NCBI GenBank assembly: GCA_029063085.1
Contig: JAIDOW010000048.1
Span: forward strand, 1 to 39,191
Source of the DNA: Lachnospiraceae bacterium
GTDB taxonomy: Bacteria; Bacillota; Clostridia; Lachnospirales; Lachnospiraceae
Direction of reading: 5' to 3'
DNA: 39,191 nucleotides
A model generated the notes under the pieces. It was given only the letters and a program-made list of their open reading frames with translations, was not told the origin of the DNA and ran no database searches. The translations under genes were made by a program, and so were the position numbers. This document shows positions 24,484-33,900 of this stretch, piece by piece; position 1 is the stretch's first letter, and every line of letters begins with the position of its first letter.

Positions 24484-25479
24484 ATGAAAAATGTATTAAT
24501 GCAAGGTACAGGGGTTTATATTCCAAGTAATAAGGTATACAATGAAGAAATTGATAAACATTTTGAAGTATTAGGATTAAATGCTCATAATCTGATGGAA
24601 CATTTGGGGCGACGAAAAAGATATTTTATTTCCGAGGGTGAAAATGCTATCACCATGTGTATGAACGCTATTAATAACTGTGTAACAAAAAACAACATTG
24701 ATCTTGAAGAAATCGAAATGTTGATATTTTGCTCGGACACTCCAGAATATCTGTCACCTTCAAACGCTCTTAAACTGGTGGGGTTATTTGGAGACAAATT
24801 AAAAAATGTAAATATTGCATTTGATATAAACTCTAATTGTACAGGCATGATACAGGGATTAGACATCATTCACAAGTACATGCTAAATAGTAACGTAAAA
24901 AACGCTTTAATTATAGGCAGCTTTTGCATATCTCCCATTGCATTATGGTCCGATACCGTTGTATATGCAAATTTTGCAGATGCAGCAGCATGTATTGCCG
25001 TTTCAGCAAAAGATGAGAATCAGAAACGGGGATTCATAGATACAGAAGTATACATTGATGCCGCCTATTATAATAATGTCACATATCCGAAATGTGGAAT
25101 GTCAAAGGTCCCATTAAAATCAATTGAACCGAATGAAAAAAGATTAGAATGGATTCCCTTTTCCATGGATTTTATACCTGAATACTGGGCAAGGGAAATC
25201 AGAAAAATATTGAAACGAAATTCATTAAAGCCCACAGATATAGATTATTATATCTTTTCCCAATTAAGTGATGCTTACAATATGAAAACATTGGAGCTTC
25301 TGGGAATATCAGAGGGCAAATATCATTTTCTCGGCAAAGAATACGGTTACACCGGAAATACCTGCCCAATTTTATGTCTAAATCGTATGTGGGATACATA
25401 TTCTCAAACAGGAAATAAAATAGTGTTTTGTACAATCGGTGCAGGATATACCATCATCGTACAATTATATGAATTCTAA
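24484..25479 (+). CDS. FabH/KAS III-like ketoacyl synthase with replaced catalytic His
   Basis: 331 aa, the usual KAS III length and fold. Thiolase-fold enzymes of this type condense or transfer acyl groups from CoA or ACP. Nucleophile C119 lies in DINSNCTGMIQGL (compare FabH AACAGF). The asparagine N292 lies in YTGNTCP. The C-terminal IGAGYTIIVQL is also typical. The place of the catalytic histidine (FabH PHQAN) reads IFSQLSD, with Ser259 instead, so normal decarboxylative condensation is doubtful; an acyltransferase or a signal-making role (PqsD/CerJ-like relatives) is possible. AGAGGTGG lies before 24484; an upstream in-frame ATG-less extension to 24424 is not supported. Ten bases downstream is the receptor gene, so the two are one operon. 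Far from any fatty-acid synthesis cluster. Confidence 0.82.
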   Translation: MKNVLMQGTGVYIPSNKVYNEEIDKHFEVLGLNAHNLMEHLGRRKRYFISEGENAITMCMNAINNCVTKNNIDLEEIEMLIFCSDTPEYLSPSNALKLVGLFGDKLKNVNIAFDINSNCTGMIQGLDIIHKYMLNSNVKNALIIGSFCISPIALWSDTVVYANFADAAACIAVSAKDENQKRGFIDTEVYIDAAYYNNVTYPKCGMSKVPLKSIEPNEKRLEWIPFSMDFIPEYWAREIRKILKRNSLKPTDIDYYIFSQLSDAYNMKTLELLGISEGKYHFLGKEYGYTGNTCPILCLNRMWDTYSQTGNKIVFCTIGAGYTIIVQLYEF

Positions 25480-25488
25480 GGAGGATTA

Positions 25489-27033
25489 GTGAGTATGGAG
25501 TCTAAAACTTTAACTGCATTAGAAGACTATATCAATAAAGTATACACTATTGTTTTACTGGTGGTTCCGGGTGCCTGTCAGGCCGCGGGAATCCTGTACA
25601 CGCTTGAAAAAATACTTGGTTTATTCCCAACCGTAAACTGGCCACTGCTAATTGTGTTTGACCTTACCTGCTTGTTATATCTTGCAATCGGTATTTTTTT
25701 CGTCAAGACAGGTTTTGAGAACAAAGTAGTGATACAAAAAAAATTAAAACAAGGTAAATTATTTCTCATTATTATCATGTTTACACAGTTTAATTTTATT
25801 CTGTATTTGATTCCATCAACAGAATTTTGGGCATTTGCCTTTTTATTTACCGTTGCCACCGCATTGTTTCTAGATTGCAAAATGGTACTCGCCACAAGTA
25901 TGGAAATAACAATATCCTTAATCGTATCATGGATTTTGCGAAGCAATACATTACTGCCTGTCAAAGACGAATTATTTATACCAAATATGGTAAACAGATG
26001 TGTCTGTGTTATCTTATCCCTGCTGTTTATATGGCTGCTCACCTGGCTTGTGGAACGTTTTTTAGTAAATGCAAAGAAGGATGAAATGGAAAAAAATAAC
26101 GAAAGAGTACAAAATATGTTAGTTTCTGTTTCCGAATTGTCTGAAAAGTTAGGCAGTGCAGGCAGTACGTTATCAAGCATTTCAGAAAATGAAAGTGCTT
26201 CCGCAGAAGAGCTTGCTGCAACAAGCGAAGGTCTGCTTTCAAATAATACTGCTTTAAGCAGAAAAAGTGATGACAGCATTGAAAATCTTAATGAATTACA
26301 GCAATGGGAATCTGTGATGAGTGACTATGTAGATAAGGTAGAGAACAACTCCAAAGAATTATTAGAGCATTCCAAAGAAAACGAAGAGCATTTACATGCG
26401 CTAAAAGCAATTAATCAGGAAGTTTCTCTGTCTATGGAAAATACAAATCAGGTTGCTGCGAAATTATCAGCAGCTGTTGAAGAGATTGGCGTAACATTAA
26501 ATATCATTAGCGACATATCTTCTTCCACAAATCTATTAGCACTAAATGCTTCTATTGAAGCTGCAAGAGCCGGCGAAGCAGGACGGGGATTTGCGGTTGT
26601 TGCAACAGAAGTTGGAAATTTGGCCAATGATACAAAAGAATCTTTAGAACAAGTAACCTCTGTTATCGCAAAGGTTCAGCAAAATGTATCCGATATGACA
26701 AAATATGTAGAACAAAATACGAAGAAGCTTAAACAGCAAAATGAATACTTCAATATAGTATTTATTGGAATACAGAATATGATTCATATTCTGCACACTT
26801 CTATCGAAAATATCAATGCAATGGGTGATGCCCATAGCAAACAATCCGAAGTAATCAAAAATACGGTTGAGATTAATGAAAATATTGCAGATAGTATCAA
26901 ACAGGAAAATGCGGAATTTTCCAACATTAATGACATGGTCGAAAATAACACCAGAGATATTACAATAATAACAGAGCAGGTTGCTGTTTTAAATCAAATG
27001 GTGGAACAAATTAACTATCTGCTCTCTCAGTAA
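25489..27033 (+). CDS. Methyl-accepting chemotaxis-like receptor with six-TM sensor domain
   Basis: 514 aa. Six predicted membrane segments (about residues 19-38, 51-73, 90-108, 112-130, 133-151, 168-188) and almost no extracellular domain, unlike a classic two-TM chemoreceptor. There is no HAMP domain. A long cytoplasmic helical region (195-514) carries the MCP signalling tip, [20 protein letters not shown], followed by [17 protein letters not shown] (344-377). AAGGAGG precedes GTG 25489 by four bases; ATG 25495 is the alternative. The sensor may read a membrane-soluble or intracellular cue. No CheA/CheW is in the window. Co-transcription with the KAS III-like enzyme suggests its product or substrate could be the ligand (inference). 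Confidence 0.85.
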   Translation: MSMESKTLTALEDYINKVYTIVLLVVPGACQAAGILYTLEKILGLFPTVNWPLLIVFDLTCLLYLAIGIFFVKTGFENKVVIQKKLKQGKLFLIIIMFTQFNFILYLIPSTEFWAFAFLFTVATALFLDCKMVLATSMEITISLIVSWILRSNTLLPVKDELFIPNMVNRCVCVILSLLFIWLLTWLVERFLVNAKKDEMEKNNERVQNMLVSVSELSEKLGSAGSTLSSISENESASAEELAATSEGLLSNNTALSRKSDDSIENLNELQQWESVMSDYVDKVENNSKELLEHSKENEEHLHALKAINQEVSLSMENTNQVAAKLSAAVEEIGVTLNIISDISSSTNLLALNASIEAARAGEAGRGFAVVATEVGNLANDTKESLEQVTSVIAKVQQNVSDMTKYVEQNTKKLKQQNEYFNIVFIGIQNMIHILHTSIENINAMGDAHSKQSEVIKNTVEINENIADSIKQENAEFSNINDMVENNTRDITIITEQVAVLNQMVEQINYLLSQ

Positions 27034-27323
27034 TATAGAGCTTTGCGAGAAGATGCTTCATCAGCTTTGCATACCTTCGAATCAGGCTCACTTCGTTCCC
27101 CAAGGTCTCTGGTATCGGTCACTGGCTTCGACTTTCCCGCCTTGCACCTCGATTTCGCTTTGCTACATCTCGGTCACTGGCTTCGACTTTCCGCCTTGCA
27201 CCTCGATTTCGCTTCGCTACATCTCGGTCACTGGCTTCGCCATATACGAATAAATGAGAATACCGCTATTAGTGAGCAAGCTCCCAAAGCGGTATTCTCA
27301 TTTATTCGTGCAAGGCTCATTGC
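27034..27323 (-). repeat. Structured intergenic repeat element, copy 1
   Basis: Fills the space between the receptor stop and the end of the coiled-coil gene. On the plus strand it contains GCATACCTTCGAAT, CACTTCGTTCCCCAAGGTCT and about 2.3 copies of a ~55-60-bp unit (GGTCACTGGCTTCG ... CTTGCACCTCGATTTCGCTT ... GCTACATCTC), and ends with the hairpin at 27247-27308 and TGCAAGGCTCATT. Copy 2 lies at 29400-29586 with the same order of blocks. GC content is higher than its surroundings. An open frame on the plus strand is an artefact of the repeat. Confidence 0.85.
27247..27308 (-). terminator. Long perfect hairpin after the coiled-coil gene
   Basis: Arms 27247-27267 and 27288-27308 are perfectly complementary over 21 bp around a 20-nt loop containing GCAAGCTCCC. 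It begins 16 bp past the stop codon of the 392-aa gene. No U run follows, so it may protect or process mRNA ends rather than terminate. It is part of the repeat element. Confidence 0.6.
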
Positions 27324-28502
27324 CTACTGAACATTTATATGATATACTTCTAATTCGCTCTTTACCTGAGACCTTAAATCAGGATTTTGTTTTAACATCT
27401 CTTGGATATCTTTAAGTCCGGATAGCCTTAATTCATCATTATATGCTATCTGCTCTCTTAATTTCTGCCTTCTCACATTAAGAGAATGCTTTACCTCCAC
27501 CATTTCCCTATCATCAATAAGCGCCAACGACTGTTTAGACCAGATATCAGGATCTTTAATTCCATGCGCAAATAATAATTTAGACAGTGCTTCCGAAAAT
27601 TCCCGTAAATCCCCTGTTGTCTTTTGGTATTTTCTCACTTCATCTACCATAATCAGATACTGATCATGCAGATATTCCAGTTCGCGAAGACTCTTAATAT
27701 TATACTTGCTGTAAAGATAGTCAAGAGTTGACGTATTATTAACACATTTAATCTTAACCTTATTCATCAAATTAATGGCACGGTTTTCTTTCGCTTCAGA
27801 CATCTTGAATTCATAAGACAACTTCCGATAGGTTATAACAGTAAGAGCAGCCATGCCCGCTATCACTAATAATATCAAAAGAATCAACACCATCAAATTG
27901 GTATCTGTCAGAATTGCAACAACTGCCAATATCAAAACCAAAACAGTTGAAGCACTGCCAAACCCCATCAGAAACATCCGAAGCTTTGCCTGTCTCTCTT
28001 CTATGGATTCCTGTAAATATTCCTGAGTATTTTTCTCTGCTTCCAAGTTCTTCAGATCACGCTTAATCTTAAGATCCATATCTTCCAAATCTTTCAGCTG
28101 TTTAAAAATATCTGTCAGATCTTTTTCCATTCCCTGAATCATCCTGAAATTTTCATCACTGATCCGGTCATCTGAATGCAGAAATTCTGAAGTTTCATTC
28201 TCTAATAAAGCAATCTTTTTTGCTATATCGGTTATTTCTTTTCTGACATCTTGGGGCAGTTCCTCAATTGTCTGAATATCCGTGAAATAAGATGTTACCA
28301 TCTCATATTCCACCCGCAAATCCTCCATCTGATAAGTTGCATCTACAATCTGGTCACATTTAAAAGCAACCTCATTCTCCGGTGTCCTGTTTTCTTTCTC
28401 TGTCTCCCCTGACAGGAAGCTGTCAATGCTCTCATATTCAAACGACTCCTCGGTAATCTCTGTTTTTGTAAAAATATTCTTTACTGTATTTAGTAAACCC
28501 AT
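27324..28502 (-). CDS. Two-TM coiled-coil protein of the DUF5716/DUF5717 operon
   Basis: 392 aa, not a named family that I know. An acidic, disordered N-terminus (15-45), helical coiled-coil segments (45-175), two adjacent membrane segments (about 182-198 and 203-225, forming a hairpin), then a second helical cytoplasmic region (225-392) with MVEVKHSLNVRRQKLREQI near the end. Both ends are therefore on the same side, presumably the cytoplasm. The ribosome-binding site GGGAG lies nine bases before the ATG. Last gene of the operon, 39 bp after the TPR-like gene. It could anchor the other, soluble products to the membrane (inference). Confidence 0.85.
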   Translation of the reverse strand: MGLLNTVKNIFTKTEITEESFEYESIDSFLSGETEKENRTPENEVAFKCDQIVDATYQMEDLRVEYEMVTSYFTDIQTIEELPQDVRKEITDIAKKIALLENETSEFLHSDDRISDENFRMIQGMEKDLTDIFKQLKDLEDMDLKIKRDLKNLEAEKNTQEYLQESIEERQAKLRMFLMGFGSASTVLVLILAVVAILTDTNLMVLILLILLVIAGMAALTVITYRKLSYEFKMSEAKENRAINLMNKVKIKCVNNTSTLDYLYSKYNIKSLRELEYLHDQYLIMVDEVRKYQKTTGDLREFSEALSKLLFAHGIKDPDIWSKQSLALIDDREMVEVKHSLNVRRQKLREQIAYNDELRLSGLKDIQEMLKQNPDLRSQVKSELEVYHINVQ

Positions 28503-28541
28503 TCTATTCTGCTCCCTGCTAACCTTTTTTCTCTTTCTTTA

Positions 28542-29375
28542 TCAACCAGTCTGTGCACGAAAATCTGTTTTCAGACGTTCAATCACTATATCCATTCTCT
28601 TATTAAAATCTGTCAGGTTATTCTTCTCATAATGGAACATTGCTTTTTCCATGCTATGATAAATTGGCGATCCTGTTACATCTGCTTCTGCATCCTGAAT
28701 AGCACCATAAATCGGTTCTACCATTTCTTCCACATCATAGTGCTTCGCAAGCACTTCAATATCAGAACGCTCCTTCATAGTCGCCATTATCAGAAGATAC
28801 TCATAAATAGAACTGTTGTTTTTTGTATATCCGTATGCTTTGAGATAAGACTCTGCTGCATCCTTTAACTCAAAGTTATTTGCTAAAGCAACTGCCCGGT
28901 TATGATAAATTGCACCTAACAGCTTATCATTCTGCAAATCCGGATACTGTTCTAATATTTCATCATAAATAGCTGCTGCTTTCAGATATTTGCGGTAACG
29001 CAAAAAACCATCTGCCTGAAGCTTGCGATACTGGGGCGGTGTCAGCCCTTTCATTCGTTCAATCTGCAAAATAAATCCTTTTATCTCCGGAATCGTATAA
29101 TATTCCTTGAATGTAAGAATCGTTGTCAGAAGATCCGTTAAATCCGTCGTATCCTTCTGCTTTATCTCTCTAAGCTTTTGTGCAAGTTCCGGCAGTTTTA
29201 ATTCAGTCTCAATCCAGTGAAATATCGTTACCCCAATATGTTCCTCCGAAATCAGGGCTATATTATTGTAAACATAAAAGCAAAGTTCTTCATAAGAAAA
29301 TACCTCTATCTTTGTATTTGGAAATATATATGAAGTTTTCGCCGGTATTGTTTCGCATAATATTACTCTGCCCAT
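28542..29375 (-). CDS. TPR-like protein of the DUF5716/DUF5717 operon
   Basis: 277 aa, soluble. An N-terminal alpha/beta part (MGRVILCETIPAKTSYIFPN, YEELCFYVYNN) is followed by helical repeats that look like TPRs: ADGFLRYRKYLKAAAIYDEI, LGAIYHNRAVALANNFELK and DAAESYLKAYGYTKNNSSIY, with the typical small/large residue spacing. An acidic C-terminal region follows. GAGG lies seven bases before the ATG. It lies between the second repeat element and the coiled-coil gene. TPRs usually mediate protein contacts, so a scaffold role with the Hsp70-like neighbour is plausible. Confidence 0.83.
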   Translation of the reverse strand: MGRVILCETIPAKTSYIFPNTKIEVFSYEELCFYVYNNIALISEEHIGVTIFHWIETELKLPELAQKLREIKQKDTTDLTDLLTTILTFKEYYTIPEIKGFILQIERMKGLTPPQYRKLQADGFLRYRKYLKAAAIYDEILEQYPDLQNDKLLGAIYHNRAVALANNFELKDAAESYLKAYGYTKNNSSIYEYLLIMATMKERSDIEVLAKHYDVEEMVEPIYGAIQDAEADVTGSPIYHSMEKAMFHYEKNNLTDFNKRMDIVIERLKTDFRAQTG

Positions 29376-29399
29376 TTTACTACCTCGCTCATTTAATAT

Positions 29400-29586
29400 A
29401 GAAGGAGTCTTGCACCTCGATTTCGCTTCGCTTCATCAGTTTTGCATACCTTCGAACTAGGATCACTTCGTTCCCCAAGGTCTCTGGCATCGGTCAACGG
29501 CTTCGCCGTATATGAATAAATCTAAATACAGCTTTACGTAAGCAAGCTCCCGACAGCTGTATTTAAATTTATTCATGCAAGGCTCA
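29400..29586 (-). repeat. Structured intergenic repeat element, copy 2
   Basis: Same blocks as copy 1 but shorter: CTTGCACCTCGATTTCGCTT, CATCAG, TTGCATACCTTCGAA, CACTTCGTTCCCCAAGGTCT, then CGGTCAACGGCTTCGCCGTA and the hairpin, ending TGCAAGGCTCATT at the stop codon of the DUF5716-like gene. It lacks the extra ~60-bp units. It lies inside the operon, between the DUF5716-like and TPR-like genes. Confidence 0.85.
29513..29575 (-). terminator. Hairpin of repeat element copy 2
   Basis: Arms 29513-29533 and 29555-29575 pair over 21 positions; the only C-A mismatch on the plus strand becomes G-U in the minus-strand RNA. The loop keeps GTAAGCAAGCTCCC. Compared with copy 1, five positions in the left arm differ and four have matching changes in the right arm. 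It lies 11 bp after the DUF5716-like stop and would sit inside the operon mRNA. Terminator, processing or attenuation roles are all possible. Confidence 0.55.
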
Positions 29587-30843
29587 TTACCCAATTGAAA
29601 ATTCTTTGCGGTATATTTTGTTTGTGGTAGGATATATTTTTCCAAATCCTACATCACGGATTACGATCGCCCCTAATTTTTCGTCGTATAATTCTACTTC
29701 AAGGGATATCTTTGTTGTCTTTGGCGGACGTTTTGGCAAACCATGAATTTCTATAATTTCTTTTTGCACTTCCTTTGTCACTTTATCCCTATAGACCATA
29801 TCTATCCGGTTCGTATCATCCAGGATCAGCGTAACTTTTCCTCGCATATTATACCATTCTCTGCCGCCAATAGCTATTGGATAAAATTGATTTCTACCCT
29901 CCATATCGCCAATACTGACACCTATATCAAACGGTATACTTCCCTCTGTACACAGAATACAGTCTTTGTCTGCTTCATAGGCTCCCAGCTTTGCATGGTA
30001 ACAGGCTCCTTTGGTATAAATATTTTGCCCCATAAAAACCCTTCTTCCATCACAAAGAACCTTTGTAGACTCCTCAATCCATTTATCATTAAAACCCGGC
30101 CCCGTCAAATATACGGTAGAAATATAAGTTTCCTTCATTTTTTTCCTTGCTATTTCCGTAAAATGCCTGTCCAGTTTTTCCACATCTTCAAACAACATGG
30201 CATAAGTCACATCCGCCTTCATATCCTGATGACCTAAATAAAAAATTTTGGCATTCCCCTGATGTTTCTTATCTATTCTGTAGTATTCCATTCCCTCAGT
30301 TCCATATTCAAACATTGCTACACTGTTAGTGCGCAGTCTTTCATCCTGATTCATCACATACTGAAAAAATGCATTTTCATGGCTCATGATATAAAAGGAA
30401 TCCTTAGAAAGTTCCAGTTCATCCTTTAACTTTCCAACAACATCATAAATTTTAGGATGATATGTTTCCAATGTAACAGTAAGTCCGCATAATTGATATT
30501 CCTCAGAACGTTCCAGAAACTCTTCTATAAGAGTTTTAAGAAGAATCAATAATAAAACATCGTAAGTATAAGCACCACCCTCAACAACCACGTGTTCAGA
30601 AGAGTCAATATTTCCGACAATATCCTCCACCATAACGCCCTCTTTTTGAAAACGGATGGCACTGACATTATTCCCCGCATACCACTTTTTTTCTTCTTTG
30701 GTATAAAACATAACATTCGGAAGCTGATAGGTCTCTGTATTATTCATCTGATAAATGGATTCCGGTTCCTGCTTATCTTCCCTGAAATAACTCATCTGTA
30801 TATTTTTCTTACATAAATCAAGACCTAAATATATCTCCTTCAT
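29587..30843 (-). CDS. DUF5716-like protein with degenerate Hsp70/actin (ASKHA) fold
   Basis: 418 aa; I match it from memory to DUF5716. The ASKHA landmarks are in order: phosphate-1 YLGLDLCKKNIQMSYF (5-20), LPNVMFYTKEEKKWYAGNNV (41-60, like the Hsp70 start), connect-1 IMSHENAFFQYVM (152-164), phosphate-2 VAMFEYGTEGMEYY (175-188), adenosine motif VYLTGPGF (244-251) and connect-2 TKGACYHAKLGA (277-288). The usual T-T-N and D-G-G-T residues are replaced, so ATP hydrolysis is doubtful. A C-terminal beta domain (330-418) may be a binding part. AGAGGAG lies before the ATG. Second gene of the operon, after the DUF5717-like gene. Cytoplasmic, no signal. Confidence 0.82.
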   Translation of the reverse strand: MKEIYLGLDLCKKNIQMSYFREDKQEPESIYQMNNTETYQLPNVMFYTKEEKKWYAGNNVSAIRFQKEGVMVEDIVGNIDSSEHVVVEGGAYTYDVLLLILLKTLIEEFLERSEEYQLCGLTVTLETYHPKIYDVVGKLKDELELSKDSFYIMSHENAFFQYVMNQDERLRTNSVAMFEYGTEGMEYYRIDKKHQGNAKIFYLGHQDMKADVTYAMLFEDVEKLDRHFTEIARKKMKETYISTVYLTGPGFNDKWIEESTKVLCDGRRVFMGQNIYTKGACYHAKLGAYEADKDCILCTEGSIPFDIGVSIGDMEGRNQFYPIAIGGREWYNMRGKVTLILDDTNRIDMVYRDKVTKEVQKEIIEIHGLPKRPPKTTKISLEVELYDEKLGAIVIRDVGFGKIYPTTNKIYRKEFSIG

Positions 30844-30992
30844 ATGGTACTCCTCTTATACTTGTAACCAATTTTGTAAAACAAAATTGATTGCCTGCTT
30901 GCCCGCCATCACGGAGTGATCTTTAATGCGGGCAATTCCCGTTTCGTAAATTCTCATAATCCACTTTACACTACTTGTTTGTAACTAATCTC
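30844..30992 (-). repeat. Structured spacer with GGTTACAA repeats between operon genes 1 and 2
   Basis: 149 bp between stop and start. It has GCCCGC (30901-30906)/GCGGGC (30928-30933) enclosing ATCAC-GGA-GTGAT (30908-30920), and the inverted repeat CAATTTTGT-AAA-ACAAAATTG (from about 30869). Plus-strand TTGTAACC (30862-30869) and TTGTAACT near 30980 mark both ends. TTGCCTGCTT matches the repeat before exoA. No U run follows the stems, so it is probably not a terminator. Confidence 0.6.
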
Positions 30993-33900
30993 CTACTCCA
31001 ATAATTCCAGATTTTCTTCTATAACTGCTGCCAGCTTTAAGTATTTATCAATCTTATTTATCAACATTTGATTCTCGCCAATCTCCTGATTCAGCAGCAT
31101 GGCATTTAACATCTCAAAACGGTTCTCATACTCCTCCGTTTCGCCTTTTGCTTTCATGCCCTCACTCTCGTATACCCGGGTATTGCCTGCATTTTCTTCT
31201 GCCATTTCATAAAGTAAATTTTCACCATGAAATAATACAAATTCTTTCATGTAATATCCGGGCAGTACTTCCATCATTCTTGCTTCCCTGTTACATTCCG
31301 GCTTTTCCACACCAAACTGAATACCATACCGAAAGGAAATCTGTCTGCCCGCCTTATCTCTAGTCACCACATAAGTCATTAAAAACAAATCCTTTGGAAG
31401 CTTTAAATATTTTTTAAAATTCCTGAAAAACGGCAGTAAGATTCCGCGTTTTATAAAATACTCCACCTGCTTTTTGAGCCACGCAATTTCCTGTCCCTCC
31501 AGTTTGGCTTTTCGGCTCAGGAACAAAAGCATGGCAGCACGGCACATATCATCCGATAATTCACCTGTTTCCATCTGCTGCAAAAGGTCGTCAAAAAAAG
31601 TTCCGGGAAACTCCTCTTCTTCTATCAGATAGGCAAAAGAAGCCCGTTTAAAAAATGCTTTTATGACCATTCCCCGCCGTTTTTTCCGCATATAAGACTC
31701 AAACACCATAAAAATATCACTATGCCACTGCTCCGTATATAACAATTCACAAATGATATTTTCTTCTAACAAATCCAGCCTCGCTAACCGTCTGTGTGCA
31801 CGTTTCCAAAGACGCAGCATATCCTTCAATCCACTTTGATAATAATCTGCCAGATAGCTTAAGACTTCCGGCGTATCCTGTCCCATCCTGTATAAATGGA
31901 CAGCAACCGAAATCAGGCTGTCTTCTTTGGCATACTGGGAAAACTCCTTCACTGCTTCTACAAGCTTTATGAGATGCTCTGCCAAAACTCCCTGATGACC
32001 AAAACGTTTTATTGCCTCATATGCTTTATCATAAAGACCACAGGTAATCAGATCGTCAATAAATTCCACACCATTTTGAGGTGAAACATAATCCATATCT
32101 ATCCGATCCAGATAACTCCTTAAAATATCCATATCCAGATGTTCATGATAATACCGGACAATCCCATACATAGCCTGTTGCTTTGTCTCTTTGCTGATCT
32201 CCCGAAATGCCAGTATATCCCTTGCTATATTTACTTCTCTTGCATTCGTTGCATCGTATGCGCCCAAAACATCATACTGATACAAAACATAACGAAAATC
32301 ATCTCCTGCATATTGTGCCAGAATATCTATATATTCGGACTCATCCACCAGCTTCTGCAATTTATAAGGAATGGTACTGATAAAACGATTCTGGTCTTTA
32401 TCCACCAGAGAAATAACTGCTGACTCTGTGATCATATCTACATAGGCAGCATGGTTTACCACCGGAATCACCGTCTCTTCTTCCAGTTCCTTATGGGATA
32501 CTACAACAGCTGAAATATTATCATTGACTACGGTTAATTTTCGTTTAAATATAACATTGACGATACTTGCTGCAAAATGAGGGGTTACTGCCTGTGGCTT
32601 TAAAAACTCACTGTATATAACCGAAAGATCATCGCTCATATTGCCTTTTACTATCTGACCTTCCATAAATGCAGCCATATTTGGTAGATATTCTTCATAC
32701 TGCCCCAGATACTGGCGTTTATTCGAGATAACATTCGCATATAAATATGCAAATTCACTATCAGTCAGAAAACTTTTATAATTAAAATATCTAAGGACGG
32801 ATTCAGGAATCAGGTCATAATGGCTTTTATCCATACTCCGCAGATAATTTTCCTGTATTCCCACGATCTTATATCCACACCGTATTCCCTCCAAATAATA
32901 TGAGTGGTAACGGTGCTCCAATCTGCCTCCTTTAATCAGCAGACCACATATAATTCTGATTATATCCGGTTTCTTTTCAATATCATAAATCATTGCAAGC
33001 AAAGAAAAGACCTGTGGAGAAAAATCCTTTTCTCTTGATGCCAGCTGCAAAAATTCTGCTTCTGCTTCTTTACTTAAACAATGATTCTTCAGCCCGAATC
33101 TTATTGCCGCAAGTTCCAGCGGTGATAACTTTTTAAGCAGCAACGGTTCCTGATTGATCAAATCACAAATCTCAAGAGCAAGAACCGGACTCGCATATCC
33201 TCCCATAAACAGACCTTCAATCTGGGAAAACAGCCATTGTTTGTCCTTTTGATATCTCTCATCCAAATAAATCAAAAGCCAAAAATAAAACAGCTTATCC
33301 TTTTCCTTTGCCAATGCTCTCTCTATCTCCTCACAGGCATTTACAATCTGCCTTGCATCCTTCGAAAGAAGTGCCTTCAAATAGAGATAGTAGCAATGTT
33401 CTCTTGGTCCTTCCATTGCCTTATCCATATCAGCTTCCATACGGCGGATTTCCTGTCTTACATTCTCTTCCTTCCCCCCAAGAATCCCCATATGCAAAAG
33501 CCCCAGCTTATATATTCCCACATCAGGTTCAAAGCCGATCAGATTTTGAAGGGCTACCTTTGTCTTATCGATAAATGCTGAAAGCGGAAGCATTCCAATC
33601 CGGTAATCCAGATAATTATGAATCAGTGCCGTTATCTCCAGCTTCTTTAATTTCGCTTCGGACTTATGCTGCACTAAAACCCTTGGCTCCAGTTCAGGCT
33701 TTTTTATCATCACATTTACTACTATTTTCTGATATGTATTTTCTAAAATAATATGCCCGGCAGCAGATTCCTTTTCATCCAGCATCTCCGGGTCCAAAGT
33801 GTAACTTAAAGTACAGTTATTTTCTGCAAAATCCATACTACAGATTTCTGATTGATGTACAGTAATGAATTTGGCATCCGTATACACCTTCATGCTGCAA

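Noticed and set aside
27247-27308. Insertion-sequence terminal inverted repeats.
   Set aside because: Arms are only 20 nt apart with no transposase between; the compensated changes fit an RNA hairpin.
27043-27330. Plus-strand frame of 95 aa with repeated LHLDFA-type units.
   Set aside because: Translation of the intergenic repeat element and its hairpin; no ribosome-binding site.
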